From Hydrogenophaga aromaticivorans (GTDB lineage Bacteria; Pseudomonadota; Gammaproteobacteria; Burkholderiales; Burkholderiaceae_C), in NCBI RefSeq assembly GCF_013387465.1, contig NZ_VYGV01000027.1, positions 101,865 through 165,864 of the forward strand: a stretch of DNA of 64,000 nucleotides. The letters run 5' to 3'. Shown piece after piece: positions 8,832 to 16,884 of the stretch (positions within the stretch are counted from its first letter, which is position 1; the number at the start of each line of letters is the position of its first letter). Position numbers and translations under genes: made by a program. The notes under the pieces are model-generated. The model was not told the origin of the DNA and did no database searches. It was given only the letters and a program-made list of their open reading frames with translations.

Positions 8832-10252
8832 ACGCACTGCTCGACCAACTGCGGGCCATCGTCGGTGCGACCCACGTGCTCACGCACGACGACCCGGCCA
8901 CCGACCTCAGCGCCTGGGAAAACGACTGGCGCCAGCGCGCCCGCGGCTGTGCACTGGCCGTGGTGCGCCCTGGCAACACCGGCGAAGTGTCTGAGGTGGT
9001 GAAAGCCTGTGCGGCGGCCGGCGCATCGATCGTGCCGCAGGGCGGCAACACCGGTCTGGTGGTGGGCTCGGTGCCCGATGACAGCGGCACGCAGGTCGTG
9101 CTGTCGCTCACGCGCATGAACCGCGTGCGCGCCATCGACGGCGCCAACCTCACCATGACGGTCGATGCCGGCTGCGTGCTGCAGGCGCTGCAGGAAGCCG
9201 CCGAACAGGCCGGCTTCCTGTTCCCGCTCTCGCTCGCGGCCGAAGGCAGCTGCACCATCGGCGGCAACCTGGCCACCAACGCCGGCGGCACGCAGGTGGT
9301 GCGCTACGGCAATGCGCGCGATCTCTGCCTGGGCCTGGAAGTGGTCACCGCGCAGGGCGAGGTGTGGCACGGCCTGACCGGCCTGCGCAAGGACAACACC
9401 GGCTACGACCTGCGCGACCTCTTCGTCGGCAGCGAAGGCACGCTCGGCGTCATCACCGCGGCCACGATGAAGCTCTACCCGCTGCCCGCCGCGCAGCTCA
9501 CCGCCTGGGCCGCTGTGCCCAGCCTGGAATCGGCCGTGGCCTTGCTGGGCCTGGCGCACCAGCACCTGGGCGCGGGCCTGACCGGCTTCGAAGTCATGGG
9601 CCAGTTCGCGCTGAGCCTGGTGGCCAAACACTTCCCGCAGCAGCGCGTGCCGCTGTGGGAAGACACGCCCTACTGTGTCTTGCTGGAAAACAGCGACAGC
9701 GAGTCCGAAGAACACGCGCGCGCGCAGTTCGAGCGCTTGCTCGAAACCGCTTTCGAGAACGGCGTGGTGAGCGACGCCGTGGTGGCCGAGAGCCTGCAGC
9801 AGGCCCACGCGCTCTGGCACATCCGCGAAAGCATCCCGCTGGCGCAGGCCGAAGAAGGCCTGAACATCAAACACGACATCAGCATCCCGGTTTCGCGCAT
9901 TCCGGCCTTCTGCGCCGAGACCGACGCCCTGCTGGAGCGCGAGATCCCCGGCGTGCGCCTGGTCAACTTCGGCCACCTGGGCGACGGCAACCTGCACTAC
10001 AACGTGCAGGCGCCCGCCGACGGCGATCCCAAGGCCTTCCTGCGCGAGCAGGAAGCGCGCGTGAACACCCTGGTGTTCGACGCGGTCGCCCGCTTTGACG
10101 GCTCCATCAGCGCCGAACACGGCGTGGGCAGCCTCAAGGCCGACAAGCTGCCGCACTACAAGGACCCGGTCGCGCTGGCGCTGATGCGCTCCATCAAGCA
10201 GGCGCTGGACCCGCAGAACCTGCTGAATCCCGGGCGCGTGCTGCCGCGCTGA
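8828..10252 (+). CDS. FAD-binding oxidoreductase, GlcD / D-2-hydroxyacid dehydrogenase type
   Basis: A 474-residue flavoprotein of the VAO/PCMH family. The FAD domain (about 40-220) shows VVRPGNTGEVSEVVKAC, PQGGNTGLVVG and NLATNAGGTQVVRYGNARD. The C-terminal FAD-oxidase domain has FGHLGDGNLHYNV and SAEHGVGSLKADKL. The HLGDGNLH motif holds the metal- and substrate-binding histidines of D-2-hydroxyglutarate and D-lactate dehydrogenases. The likely reaction is oxidation of a D-2-hydroxyacid to the 2-oxoacid, with electrons passed to ETF or quinone. Its length and domain order are complete. It is coupled by a 4-nt overlap to the DUF2069 gene. The exact substrate (D-2-hydroxyglutarate, D-lactate or glycolate) is not decided by the sequence. 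Confidence 0.88.
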   Translation: MNALLDQLRAIVGATHVLTHDDPATDLSAWENDWRQRARGCALAVVRPGNTGEVSEVVKACAAAGASIVPQGGNTGLVVGSVPDDSGTQVVLSLTRMNRVRAIDGANLTMTVDAGCVLQALQEAAEQAGFLFPLSLAAEGSCTIGGNLATNAGGTQVVRYGNARDLCLGLEVVTAQGEVWHGLTGLRKDNTGYDLRDLFVGSEGTLGVITAATMKLYPLPAAQLTAWAAVPSLESAVALLGLAHQHLGAGLTGFEVMGQFALSLVAKHFPQQRVPLWEDTPYCVLLENSDSESEEHARAQFERLLETAFENGVVSDAVVAESLQQAHALWHIRESIPLAQAEEGLNIKHDISIPVSRIPAFCAETDALLEREIPGVRLVNFGHLGDGNLHYNVQAPADGDPKAFLREQEARVNTLVFDAVARFDGSISAEHGVGSLKADKLPHYKDPVALALMRSIKQALDPQNLLNPGRVLPR

Positions 10253-10279
10253 CCCTGGCACCGGGTCACGCCGGCCTCT

Positions 10280-11461
10280 TTGCACACCGGGATCCGCCGC
10301 TTGGCCCACCTGCTCCTGCTCGCCATCGTCTACGTGTCGTTCGTCAGCCTGGGGCTGCCCGACGCCGTCATGGGCGTGATCTGGCCCGCGATGCGGGCGG
10401 ACATGGGCCAGCCCCTGGCGGCCCTGGGCGTGCTGACCCTCACCATGACGGTCTGCGCCGCGCTCAGCGCGGGCTTTGCCGGGCGCATCGTCGCGCGGGT
10501 GGGCACCGGCGTGGTGGTCGCGGCCAGTTGCCTGATGACCGCGCTGGCCCTGGTGGGGTTTTCGGTGGCGCCTTCGTTTGCCTGGCTGGTGCTGCTGGGC
10601 ATCCCGCTGGGCGCGGGCGGCGGCGCGGTCGATGCCAGCCTGAACCACTTCGTTGCCGCGCACTACTCGTCGCGCCACATGAACTGGTTGCACGGCTTCT
10701 GGGGCGTGGGCGCCACCACCGGTCCGGCCGTGATGGGTCTGGCGCTGGCCAGTCCGGGCGGCTGGACGCGCGGCATCCTCGCCCTCGGGCTGGCCCAGCT
10801 CACACTGGCCGCGCTGCTCTGGGCCACGCTGTCACTCTGGCGGCGTGAACGTTCCCAGCCGGCGGACGCCGCTGCGACACGCGAACCACCGGTGGTCTTC
10901 AAACCGGTCGCACGCCGCGCCCTGTGGCTGGCGCCGCTGTGTTTCCTGTTCTACGTCGCCGCCGAAATGGGCACCGGCCTGTGGGCCGCCAGCATCCTGG
11001 TGAACGACCGGGGCATCAGCCTTGCGCAGGCGGGCTTCTGGGTCTCCCTGTATTTCGGCGCCATCACCGCGGGGCGTTTCGGCGTGGGCCTGGTTTCGGA
11101 ACGCCTGGGCAACCGGCGGCTGGTGCGCCTGGGGGCCACACTGGCATTGGCGGGCGCTGCCTTGTTCGCCCTGCCCGGCCTGCCGGCGTTGGTGTCACTG
11201 GCCGGTCTGGTGTTGATGGGGCTGGGCTGCGCGCCGGTGTTTCCCTCGCTGATGCACGAGGCCGCGCGGCGCTTTCCGGCCGACGTGGCGCGCACCGTGA
11301 TCGGTCGGCAGATGATGGCCGCCTACGCGGGCGGCTCGGTCATCCCGGCCGCGTTTGGCCTGCTGGCCACCTGGGTCGGGCTCGGCGCGGTGATGCCGGT
11401 GGTGATGCTGCTGCTGATCGCCCTGCTGTGGGCGACCCGCGCCCTCGACCGGCTGACCTGA
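10280..11461 (+). CDS. MFS transporter
   Basis: A 393-residue major facilitator with 12 predicted helices in two halves. The N half has SFVSLGLPDAVMGVIWPAM and the A-motif-like AGRIVARVG; the middle is a hydrophilic loop near residues 190-210; the C half has YFGAITAGRFGVGLVSERLG, a second A motif. The opening resembles fucose permease-like and other sugar-type MFS members. The reading frame offers TTG at 10280 or TTG at 10300 but no ATG near the first helix, so the start is uncertain. It begins 27 nt after the FAD oxidase and may be cotranscribed. Substrate unknown. Its 3' end faces the GST gene 12 nt away. Confidence 0.85.
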   Translation: MHTGIRRLAHLLLLAIVYVSFVSLGLPDAVMGVIWPAMRADMGQPLAALGVLTLTMTVCAALSAGFAGRIVARVGTGVVVAASCLMTALALVGFSVAPSFAWLVLLGIPLGAGGGAVDASLNHFVAAHYSSRHMNWLHGFWGVGATTGPAVMGLALASPGGWTRGILALGLAQLTLAALLWATLSLWRRERSQPADAAATREPPVVFKPVARRALWLAPLCFLFYVAAEMGTGLWAASILVNDRGISLAQAGFWVSLYFGAITAGRFGVGLVSERLGNRRLVRLGATLALAGAALFALPGLPALVSLAGLVLMGLGCAPVFPSLMHEAARRFPADVARTVIGRQMMAAYAGGSVIPAAFGLLATWVGLGAVMPVVMLLLIALLWATRALDRLT

Positions 11462-11473
11462 AACGGCGCGGTA

Positions 11474-12094
11474 TCAGGCGGCTTTCAGGCGCGCCTCGTT
11501 GATCTGGGCCGAGCGCTGCCAGGCCGGCCGCGCCTGCATCCGCGCGGCATAGGCCTCGAACACCGGCCGCTTCTCGATGGTGCCGAACATCAGGCCCCAC
11601 ACCACGCTGGCCCCGACGTAAACATCGGCCGCGGTGAACTGTTCACCGCACACATACGGCCCCTTCGACAGCCCGAGCTCCAGCGCGTTCATCGTGTCGG
11701 TGTAACAACCGAAGCCGACCATGGCGCTGCGGCCCTCGGGCACTTCCCAGCCGAGCGAGCGCGCCACCACGGCCTGCTCCAGCGGCCCGGCAGCGAAGAA
11801 CAGCCAGCGAAAGTAGTCGGCCCGGGCTGGCGAACCGGGCGGCGGGATCAGGCCTTTTTCCGGGAACCGGTCACCCAGGTAAGCGCAGATGGCCGCAGCC
11901 TCGGTCACCACAGCGTCACCATGGCGCAGCGCCGGCACCTTGCCCATGGGATTGACCGCCAGGTAGTCCGGCGCCTTCATGGTGGTGCCGTAATCGAGCC
12001 AGACGGTTTCGTAAGGCTCAGCCAGTTCTTCCATCATCCAGTGCGCGATGCGGCCGCGGGACTGGGGGTTGGTGTAAAGGGTCAGTGAAGGCAT
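11474..12094 (-). CDS. Glutathione S-transferase family protein
   Basis: A 206-residue GST. The thioredoxin-like N-terminal domain begins SLTLYTNPQSRGRIAHWMM, with a serine or tyrosine near the glutathione-activating position. It continues with NPMGKVPALRHGD and the conserved VVTEAAAICAYLGDRFP, the cis-Pro and glutathione gamma-Glu binding elements. The C-terminal helical domain has EQFTAADVYVGASVVWGL, the N-capping box. The usual role is conjugation or reductive detoxification; the class is not clear. The upstream ATG at 12190 would add 32 non-homologous residues, so 12094 is chosen. It is divergent from thyA. Confidence 0.87.
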   Translation of the reverse strand: MPSLTLYTNPQSRGRIAHWMMEELAEPYETVWLDYGTTMKAPDYLAVNPMGKVPALRHGDAVVTEAAAICAYLGDRFPEKGLIPPPGSPARADYFRWLFFAAGPLEQAVVARSLGWEVPEGRSAMVGFGCYTDTMNALELGLSKGPYVCGEQFTAADVYVGASVVWGLMFGTIEKRPVFEAYAARMQARPAWQRSAQINEARLKAA

Positions 12095-12231
12095 GGCGGA
12101 GTCTCCGGTTGGCGGATGCGACGAGGCCGCATCGTAGCCCGCAGACGCGTGGCGGTCCACCGTGGCGCAGGGGTGATCCAGAGCGGGCACAATCGTGGTT
12201 TCGCCTGCCCGTTGGCCTCTGAAACTGTCCC

Positions 12232-13077
12232 ATGACCGACCATAGCCCCCAGCGCCCTGTGCGCTCGCAATACGAAGATTTCATGCGCCACGTGTTCACC
12301 CAGGGCGTGAACAAAGGCGACCGCACCGGCACGGGCACCCAAAGCGTGTTTGGCCACCAGATGCGCTTCGACCTCAACGAAGGCTTCCCGCTGGTGACCA
12401 CCAAGAAGGTGTTCCTCAAGGCCATCATCGTCGAGCTGCTGTGGTTCCTGCGCGGTGACAGCAACGTGAAATGGCTGCAGGAACGCGGCTGCACCATCTG
12501 GGACGAATGGGCGCGCGCCGACGGCGACCTCGGCCCGGTCTACGGCGTGCAGTGGCGCAGCTGGCCGACGCCCGACGGCGGTCACATCGACCAGATCGCC
12601 GACGTGATCCAGACCCTGAAAACCAACCCCGATTCGCGCCGCATCATCGTCAGCGCCTGGAACGTGGCCGAACTGAACAAGATGGCGCTCATGCCGTGTC
12701 ACGCGTTCTTCCAGTTCTACGTGGCCCCCGCCACCGAACCCGGTGGGCGCGGCAAACTCAGCTGCCAGCTCTACCAGCGCAGCGCCGACATCTTCCTCGG
12801 CGTGCCCTTCAACATCGCCAGCTACGCCCTGCTCACGCACATGGTGGCACAGCAGTGCGACCTGGACGTGGGCGACTTCATCTGGACCGGCGGCGACTGC
12901 CACATCTACGACAACCACCGCGAACAGGTGGAACTGCAGCTGAGCCGCCAGCCCTTCGCCTACCCGACGCTCAACATCAAGCGCCGACCCGATTCCATCT
13001 TCGACTACCAGTACGAAGATTTCGAGGTGCAGGGCTACGAGTGCCATCCGGCCATCAAAGCCCCAGTCGCGGTGTGA
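12232..13077 (+). CDS. thyA: Thymidylate synthase
   Basis: A 281-residue ThyA that methylates dUMP to dTMP with 5,10-methylene-tetrahydrofolate, producing dihydrofolate. The catalytic cysteine lies in LMPCHAFFQFYV. The folate- and dUMP-binding segments are visible: GDRTGTGT, LLWFLRGDSNVKWL, GVQWRSW, CQLYQRSADIFLGVPFNIA and YDNHREQVELQL. It is longer than the 264-residue E. coli enzyme because of a Gly-rich insert after the active site (ATEPGGRGK) and an N-terminal extension. Its product dihydrofolate is recycled by FolA, encoded 1 kb downstream on the same strand. Confidence 0.97.
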   Translation: MTDHSPQRPVRSQYEDFMRHVFTQGVNKGDRTGTGTQSVFGHQMRFDLNEGFPLVTTKKVFLKAIIVELLWFLRGDSNVKWLQERGCTIWDEWARADGDLGPVYGVQWRSWPTPDGGHIDQIADVIQTLKTNPDSRRIIVSAWNVAELNKMALMPCHAFFQFYVAPATEPGGRGKLSCQLYQRSADIFLGVPFNIASYALLTHMVAQQCDLDVGDFIWTGGDCHIYDNHREQVELQLSRQPFAYPTLNIKRRPDSIFDYQYEDFEVQGYECHPAIKAPVAV

Positions 13078-13111
13078 GGATGGCCCCCACGCTTGCCCAC
13101 CTCGTGTGGAC

Positions 13112-13155
13112 GCTGCCCCCCGAAGGGTCGCCCGCCGGCTTGGGGCGACCCGGCG
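13112..13155 (+). repeat. Intergenic GC-rich repeat, copy A
   Basis: The thyA-EamA gap contains CCCCCCGAAGGG, about 11 nt, then CTTGGGGCGACCCGGCG (13139-13155). The last 17 bases match the copy inside aroA (39952-39968) and the minus-strand copy after nosZ (58997-59013) with one difference. Confidence 0.7.
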
Positions 13156-13162
13156 CTGGCGA

Positions 13163-14077
13163 ATGATCTCCCGCCGCCAGCTCTGGGCGTTGCTGGCCCT
13201 CACGCTCATGTGGGGCGTCAACTGGCCCATGATGAAGCTCTCGCTGCAGCAGCTCTCGCCGCTGTATTTCCGCGCCAGCACCATGCTGCTCGGCGCGGCC
13301 TGGCTGTTCGTCTACGTGGCGGCCCAGGGCGAGCGCATGCGCCCGGCCGGACGCGAATGGTGGGCCATCGTCTGGCTCGGCCTGCCCAACGTGCTGGGCT
13401 GGCACACGCTGTCGATCTTCGGCGTGCAGGAGCTGGCCTCAGGGCGTGCAGCCATCCTGGGCTTCACCATGCCGATCTTCACCGTGCTGATCGGCGCGGC
13501 CTTCTTCGGTGAACGCATCACGCCGCGCGTGCGGCTCGCGGTGCTGTGTGTCAGCATCGCCATCGCCCTGCTGCTGTGGAACGAACTGCAACGCCTTTCA
13601 GGTCGCCCGGTGGGCGTGGCCTGGATGCTGGGCGCCGCCGCCTCGTGGGCGCTGGGCACGCTGCTGTTCCGCCGCGCGCACCTCACGCTCTCTCCGCTGG
13701 TGGTCACGGTCTGGATGCTGCTGCTGGGGAGCTTTGTCGTCTGGGTACTGGCGCTGTCGCTGGAGCCGCTGCCGCAACCGGCCACCTTCACGCCCCTGAT
13801 GTGGATCAGCCTGGCCTACGGCGCGCTGATCAACTACGGCATCGCGCAGCTGATCTGGTTCGGCATGGCGCGCGACCTGCCGCCCGCCACCAGCGCCATG
13901 AGCGTGATGGCGATCCCGCTGGTGGGCACGCTGAGCGCCACCTTCATCATCGGCGAGGTGCCGCACTGGCAGGACTGGCTGGCCATGGGCTTCGTGATGC
14001 TGGCGATCGCCAGCGTGCTGTTGCCGCCGGGCGCCTTGCGACGGCGGCCCGTCGCGGCACAATCGACGGATGCCTGA
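13163..14077 (+). CDS. EamA/DMT family transporter
   Basis: A 304-residue drug/metabolite transporter with ten predicted helices in two EamA repeats. The first begins LWALLALTLMWGVNWPMMK and includes GVQELASGRAAILGFTMPIF; the second includes AWMLGAAASWALGTLLFRR and SAMSVMAIPLVGTLSATFI. An export role for amino acids or metabolites is typical of the family; the substrate is unknown. The start at 13163 gives the first helix directly and follows the repeat; an upstream ATG at 13106 would add 19 residues encoded by the repeat itself. The 3' end overlaps folA by 8 nt. Confidence 0.86.
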   Translation: MISRRQLWALLALTLMWGVNWPMMKLSLQQLSPLYFRASTMLLGAAWLFVYVAAQGERMRPAGREWWAIVWLGLPNVLGWHTLSIFGVQELASGRAAILGFTMPIFTVLIGAAFFGERITPRVRLAVLCVSIAIALLLWNELQRLSGRPVGVAWMLGAAASWALGTLLFRRAHLTLSPLVVTVWMLLLGSFVVWVLALSLEPLPQPATFTPLMWISLAYGALINYGIAQLIWFGMARDLPPATSAMSVMAIPLVGTLSATFIIGEVPHWQDWLAMGFVMLAIASVLLPPGALRRRPVAAQSTDA

Positions 14078-14591
14078 CACCACCGCCCCAACGCCCGCCC
14101 GCTTGCACCTGATCTACGCCCGCGCCGCCAACGGCGTGATCGGCAAGGACAACGCCCTGCCCTGGCACCTACCCGAAGACATGGCGCACTTCAAACGCAC
14201 CACGCTGGGCTGCCCGGTGATCATGGGCCGCAAGACCTGGGATTCGCTGCCGCCGAAGTTCCGGCCGCTGCCCGGGCGCCTCAACATCGTGGTCACGCGC
14301 GACACGGGCTGGACGGCCGAAGGCGCGGCCGTCGCCCACTCGCTGGAAGCCGCACGCGACCACTGTCCACCCGGCAGCGACGCTTGGGTGATCGGTGGCG
14401 CACAGGTCTACGCGCAGGCGCTGCCCCTGGCCACCAGCGTGGTCGTGACCGAGATCGCGCAGGACTTCGAAGGCGACGCGTGGGCCCCCGAACTCGGCCC
14501 CGGGTGGACCGCCGTCGGGCGCGAAGACCAGGTGGCCGCGAACGGTCTGCCCTTCAGCTTCGTGACTTACCAGCGCGCCGCAGTCCTCTGA
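14070..14591 (+). CDS. folA: Dihydrofolate reductase
   Basis: A 173-residue DHFR that reduces dihydrofolate to tetrahydrofolate with NADPH. The sequence shows GVIGKDNALPWHLPEDM, the Met20-loop region with the catalytic acid (ED), then FKRTTLGCPVIMGRKTW for NADPH binding, SLPPKFRPLPGR, and AWVIGGAQVYAQALP, the conserved GG cis-peptide region. Length is normal for a chromosomal FolA. The ATG lies inside the end of the transporter gene (8-nt overlap), so expression is coupled to it. With thyA upstream this makes a thymidylate-cycle gene group. Confidence 0.96.
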   Translation: MPDTTAPTPARLHLIYARAANGVIGKDNALPWHLPEDMAHFKRTTLGCPVIMGRKTWDSLPPKFRPLPGRLNIVVTRDTGWTAEGAAVAHSLEAARDHCPPGSDAWVIGGAQVYAQALPLATSVVVTEIAQDFEGDAWAPELGPGWTAVGREDQVAANGLPFSFVTYQRAAVL

Positions 14592-14615
14592 CCTGCGATC
14601 ACAGGTCCTGGAACC

Positions 14616-15308
14616 TCACTGGCCCTTGACCTTGGCCAGCAGTGCGCTGACCTCGGCACGGCGGCCTTCGTCGGCGATCTGGCGGCCGGCGCGGCCCGGC
14701 GCCTGCAACGCCTTTTCAAGGTAAGGCACGGCCTTCTGCGGCTCGTCGGTCTGCACCAGGAAATCGGCGTAGAAGTAATTGGGGTCGATGCCCTTGGGGT
14801 TGATCGTCAGCGCCTTCTGCAGCAGCTCGCGCGCCTTGGCCTTGTCACCAAAGCCCAGCGGCCAGCCCGGCACCTTGTAATACAGCACGCCCAGGCTGTT
14901 GTAGGCCGAACCCTCGAGCGCGGCACCGTCGATCTGGATCGCCGATTCGTACAGGCCCTTGGCCTGCTTCACGAGCGGCAGCGCACCGAGGCCGCCTTTT
15001 TCACCCGCCCAGGAACTCAGGATGATGCCTTCCCAGACCAGGGGTTCGGCGCGACCGGCGAAGCTCTCGCTCACCTGGTGCGCCCGGGTCGCCAGGGCTT
15101 CAAAGCGCTTCTCGCGCTCCTTGGCCGGCGTCTTGTAGTTGACCTGTTCCCAGGCTTGCTGGAGCTCGCGCACCGACTCCTCCACGGTGGCGGCGCTGGC
15201 CGCCAGGGGCACCGCCAGCAAGGCCAGGGCCGACAGCGTGGCGCCCAGGAAACGGCGGCGCAGCGCGCCGACCTGGATGGACAGGGTTGGGGAGGTGGTA
15301 TCAAACAT
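14616..15308 (-). CDS. Secreted TPR-type protein at the end of the hemolysin-family operon
   Basis: A 230-residue protein with an N-terminal arginine-rich signal sequence (RRRFLGATLSALALLAVP, cleaved after ASA). The RRRFLG run could also act as a Tat signal. The mature part is helical, with tetratricopeptide-like repeats around SAYNSLGVLYYKVPGW, DKAKARELLQKALTINPKG and QKAVPYLEKALQAPGR. Such proteins serve as periplasmic scaffolds; no catalytic motif is seen. The start at 15308 is chosen because GAAGGA precedes it. It begins 16 nt after the SDR stop on the same strand, making it the last gene of a five-gene unit. Its specific role is unknown. Confidence 0.7.
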   Translation of the reverse strand: MFDTTSPTLSIQVGALRRRFLGATLSALALLAVPLAASAATVEESVRELQQAWEQVNYKTPAKEREKRFEALATRAHQVSESFAGRAEPLVWEGIILSSWAGEKGGLGALPLVKQAKGLYESAIQIDGAALEGSAYNSLGVLYYKVPGWPLGFGDKAKARELLQKALTINPKGIDPNYFYADFLVQTDEPQKAVPYLEKALQAPGRAGRQIADEGRRAEVSALLAKVKGQ

Positions 15309-15324
15309 TTTCAGATCCTTCACA

Positions 15325-16167
15325 TCAAATGGGGGAGCTCAGCGAAGTGATCGCCGGAGGGCGATCGGTGGTGGCGGCTGCGGGCAATGCGCGGCTGTTG
15401 CGCTTGAAGCCCGCATCGAGCCAGGTGGGTGCGAGCCCGTTGAGGCGCACGGCCAGCGACTCGGGAAAGCCCACGAACCGCTCGGCCGCTTCGCTCTCCA
15501 GCAGCGCCAGCAACTCGACCGCCACGGTCTGCGGGCTGTCCATCGCGGTGCCGGTGGCCTGGTTGTAGGCCTCCACCGCCTCGTTGTTGAAATCGGTGCG
15601 CGTGCTACGCGGGCCGAGGTACTGCACCTTCACCGGCGTCTCCTGCAGCTCGCGGCGCAAGGCTTCGGCGAAACCGCGCAGGCCGAACTTGCTCGCGCTG
15701 TAGGCACTGAAACCGGGCAGACCCAGGCGTCCGAGCACCGAACCGACGCAGATCACCTGGGCCGTTGGCTGGGCCAGCAGGTGCGGCAGCAGCGCCTGCG
15801 TCAGCAGCATCGGCGCGATCAGGTTGGTCTGCACGACGGCCTGGATGTCGCGAGCGTCCAGCGACTGCAGGCGACCGAACGACGCAAGACCCGCGTTGTG
15901 CACCAGCACGTTGCAGCCCCAGGCGGATGCCAGAACCGACAGGCTCGCCAGGTCCTCCGGGCGCGACAGATCGGCCACCCGGAAGTCGATGCGGGGCGAC
16001 TTCACCCCGGTCAGCTGGGACAGCTCGCTGGCCTGGGCCGCCAGGCCCGCCGCCGATCGGCCGACCAGCATCACGGCAGCTCCCGCCTTCAGCAGCGCCT
16101 GTGCCACGGGCTGACCGATGCCACCGCTGGCGCCCGTGAGCACCACGCGCGCACTGGATGCCTTCAT
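15325..16167 (-). CDS. SDR family oxidoreductase
   Basis: A 280-residue classical short-chain dehydrogenase/reductase. TGASGGIGQPVA is the nucleotide-binding glycine motif, LVHNAGLASFG the NAG motif, and YSASKFG holds the catalytic Tyr and Lys, with the Ser in VGSVLG. An Arg at the end of strand 2 (LVGRSAAG) suggests NADP(H). It likely oxidises or reduces a hydroxyl or carbonyl on an acyl product of this operon. Its ATG overlaps the stop of the preceding diiron-protein gene in ATGA, and the TPR gene follows after 16 nt. Substrate unknown. Confidence 0.87.
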   Translation of the reverse strand: MKASSARVVLTGASGGIGQPVAQALLKAGAAVMLVGRSAAGLAAQASELSQLTGVKSPRIDFRVADLSRPEDLASLSVLASAWGCNVLVHNAGLASFGRLQSLDARDIQAVVQTNLIAPMLLTQALLPHLLAQPTAQVICVGSVLGRLGLPGFSAYSASKFGLRGFAEALRRELQETPVKVQYLGPRSTRTDFNNEAVEAYNQATGTAMDSPQTVAVELLALLESEAAERFVGFPESLAVRLNGLAPTWLDAGFKRNSRALPAAATTDRPPAITSLSSPI

Positions 16168-16856
16168 GCCAGGGCCTCTTGCTTGTTGTTGGCCTGCGCC
16201 TGGACCACGGGCAGCGGCAGGCCGCGGAAGACGTCACCGTAGAGGCGGAAGAAAGCGCGGGCACCGTGCACGATGTCGCGCTGGTCCTGCGGGTCCTCGA
16301 TCTGGTCCATCAGCAGCGCGAAATGGGCGGTGTGTTCCTGGTCCAGCGTGCCGTGCGAACGCAGGTAGCTGAAGGCCGCATCCGGCAGACCGAGCGGCTG
16401 CTGGATGCTGTCGGCCGCCAGCAGGGCCAGCGACACGCTGGTGCCTTCAAGCACATGCACCATGCCGAAGAAGCCCAGCGGATTGCGCCGGGCGATGGTG
16501 TCGTAGGCATAGGCCACCATCACTTCGGTGGCGTGGCTTGGCTGACCGTTGCGCACCGCCTCGGCGTCGGCACCGCAGGCGCGGATGTCGTCGAGGATCC
16601 ATTCCTCGTGGCCGCGTTCTTCTTCGACGTATTCGTCCATCGCGTCGTTGAGCCAGGCGTGGTGCGCCGGCAGCGCGGCCTTGCAGGCCCGCAGCAGGGG
16701 CACGGTGTGCTTGACATGGTGGTAGGCCTCGGTCAGGAAGGCCACATAGCTCGGCAGGGACACCACACCCTGCAGGCAGCCCTGGATGATGGGTGCGGAC
16801 AGCAGCCCCATGCGGGCCTGCTCGGTCTCTTTCAGCAACTCGGCGTGAAATGGCAT
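16164..16856 (-). CDS. Iron-containing redox enzyme, heme-oxygenase-like diiron family
   Basis: A 230-residue all-helical protein of the TenA/PqqC/heme-oxygenase-like fold. Metal-ligand-like residues sit at the places used by heme-oxygenase-like diiron oxidases: E43 with H46/H50 (LTEAYHHVKH), E79/E80 and H83 (VEEERGHEEW), H134/E137 (MVHVLEG), and D172 with H175 (LDQEHTAH). Known members of this group oxidise fatty acids or amino-acid-derived substrates; UndA, for instance, makes terminal alkenes. The pairing with an acyl ligase points the same way, but that is inference. The start at 16856 is the first in-frame ATG giving the conserved N terminus. It overlaps the SDR by 4 nt and follows the ligase by 28 nt. 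Confidence 0.75.
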   Translation of the reverse strand: MPFHAELLKETEQARMGLLSAPIIQGCLQGVVSLPSYVAFLTEAYHHVKHTVPLLRACKAALPAHHAWLNDAMDEYVEEERGHEEWILDDIRACGADAEAVRNGQPSHATEVMVAYAYDTIARRNPLGFFGMVHVLEGTSVSLALLAADSIQQPLGLPDAAFSYLRSHGTLDQEHTAHFALLMDQIEDPQDQRDIVHGARAFFRLYGDVFRGLPLPVVQAQANNKQEALA

Positions 16857-16884
16857 GTTGGTCTTTCGGAGAGGGGAAATCGGT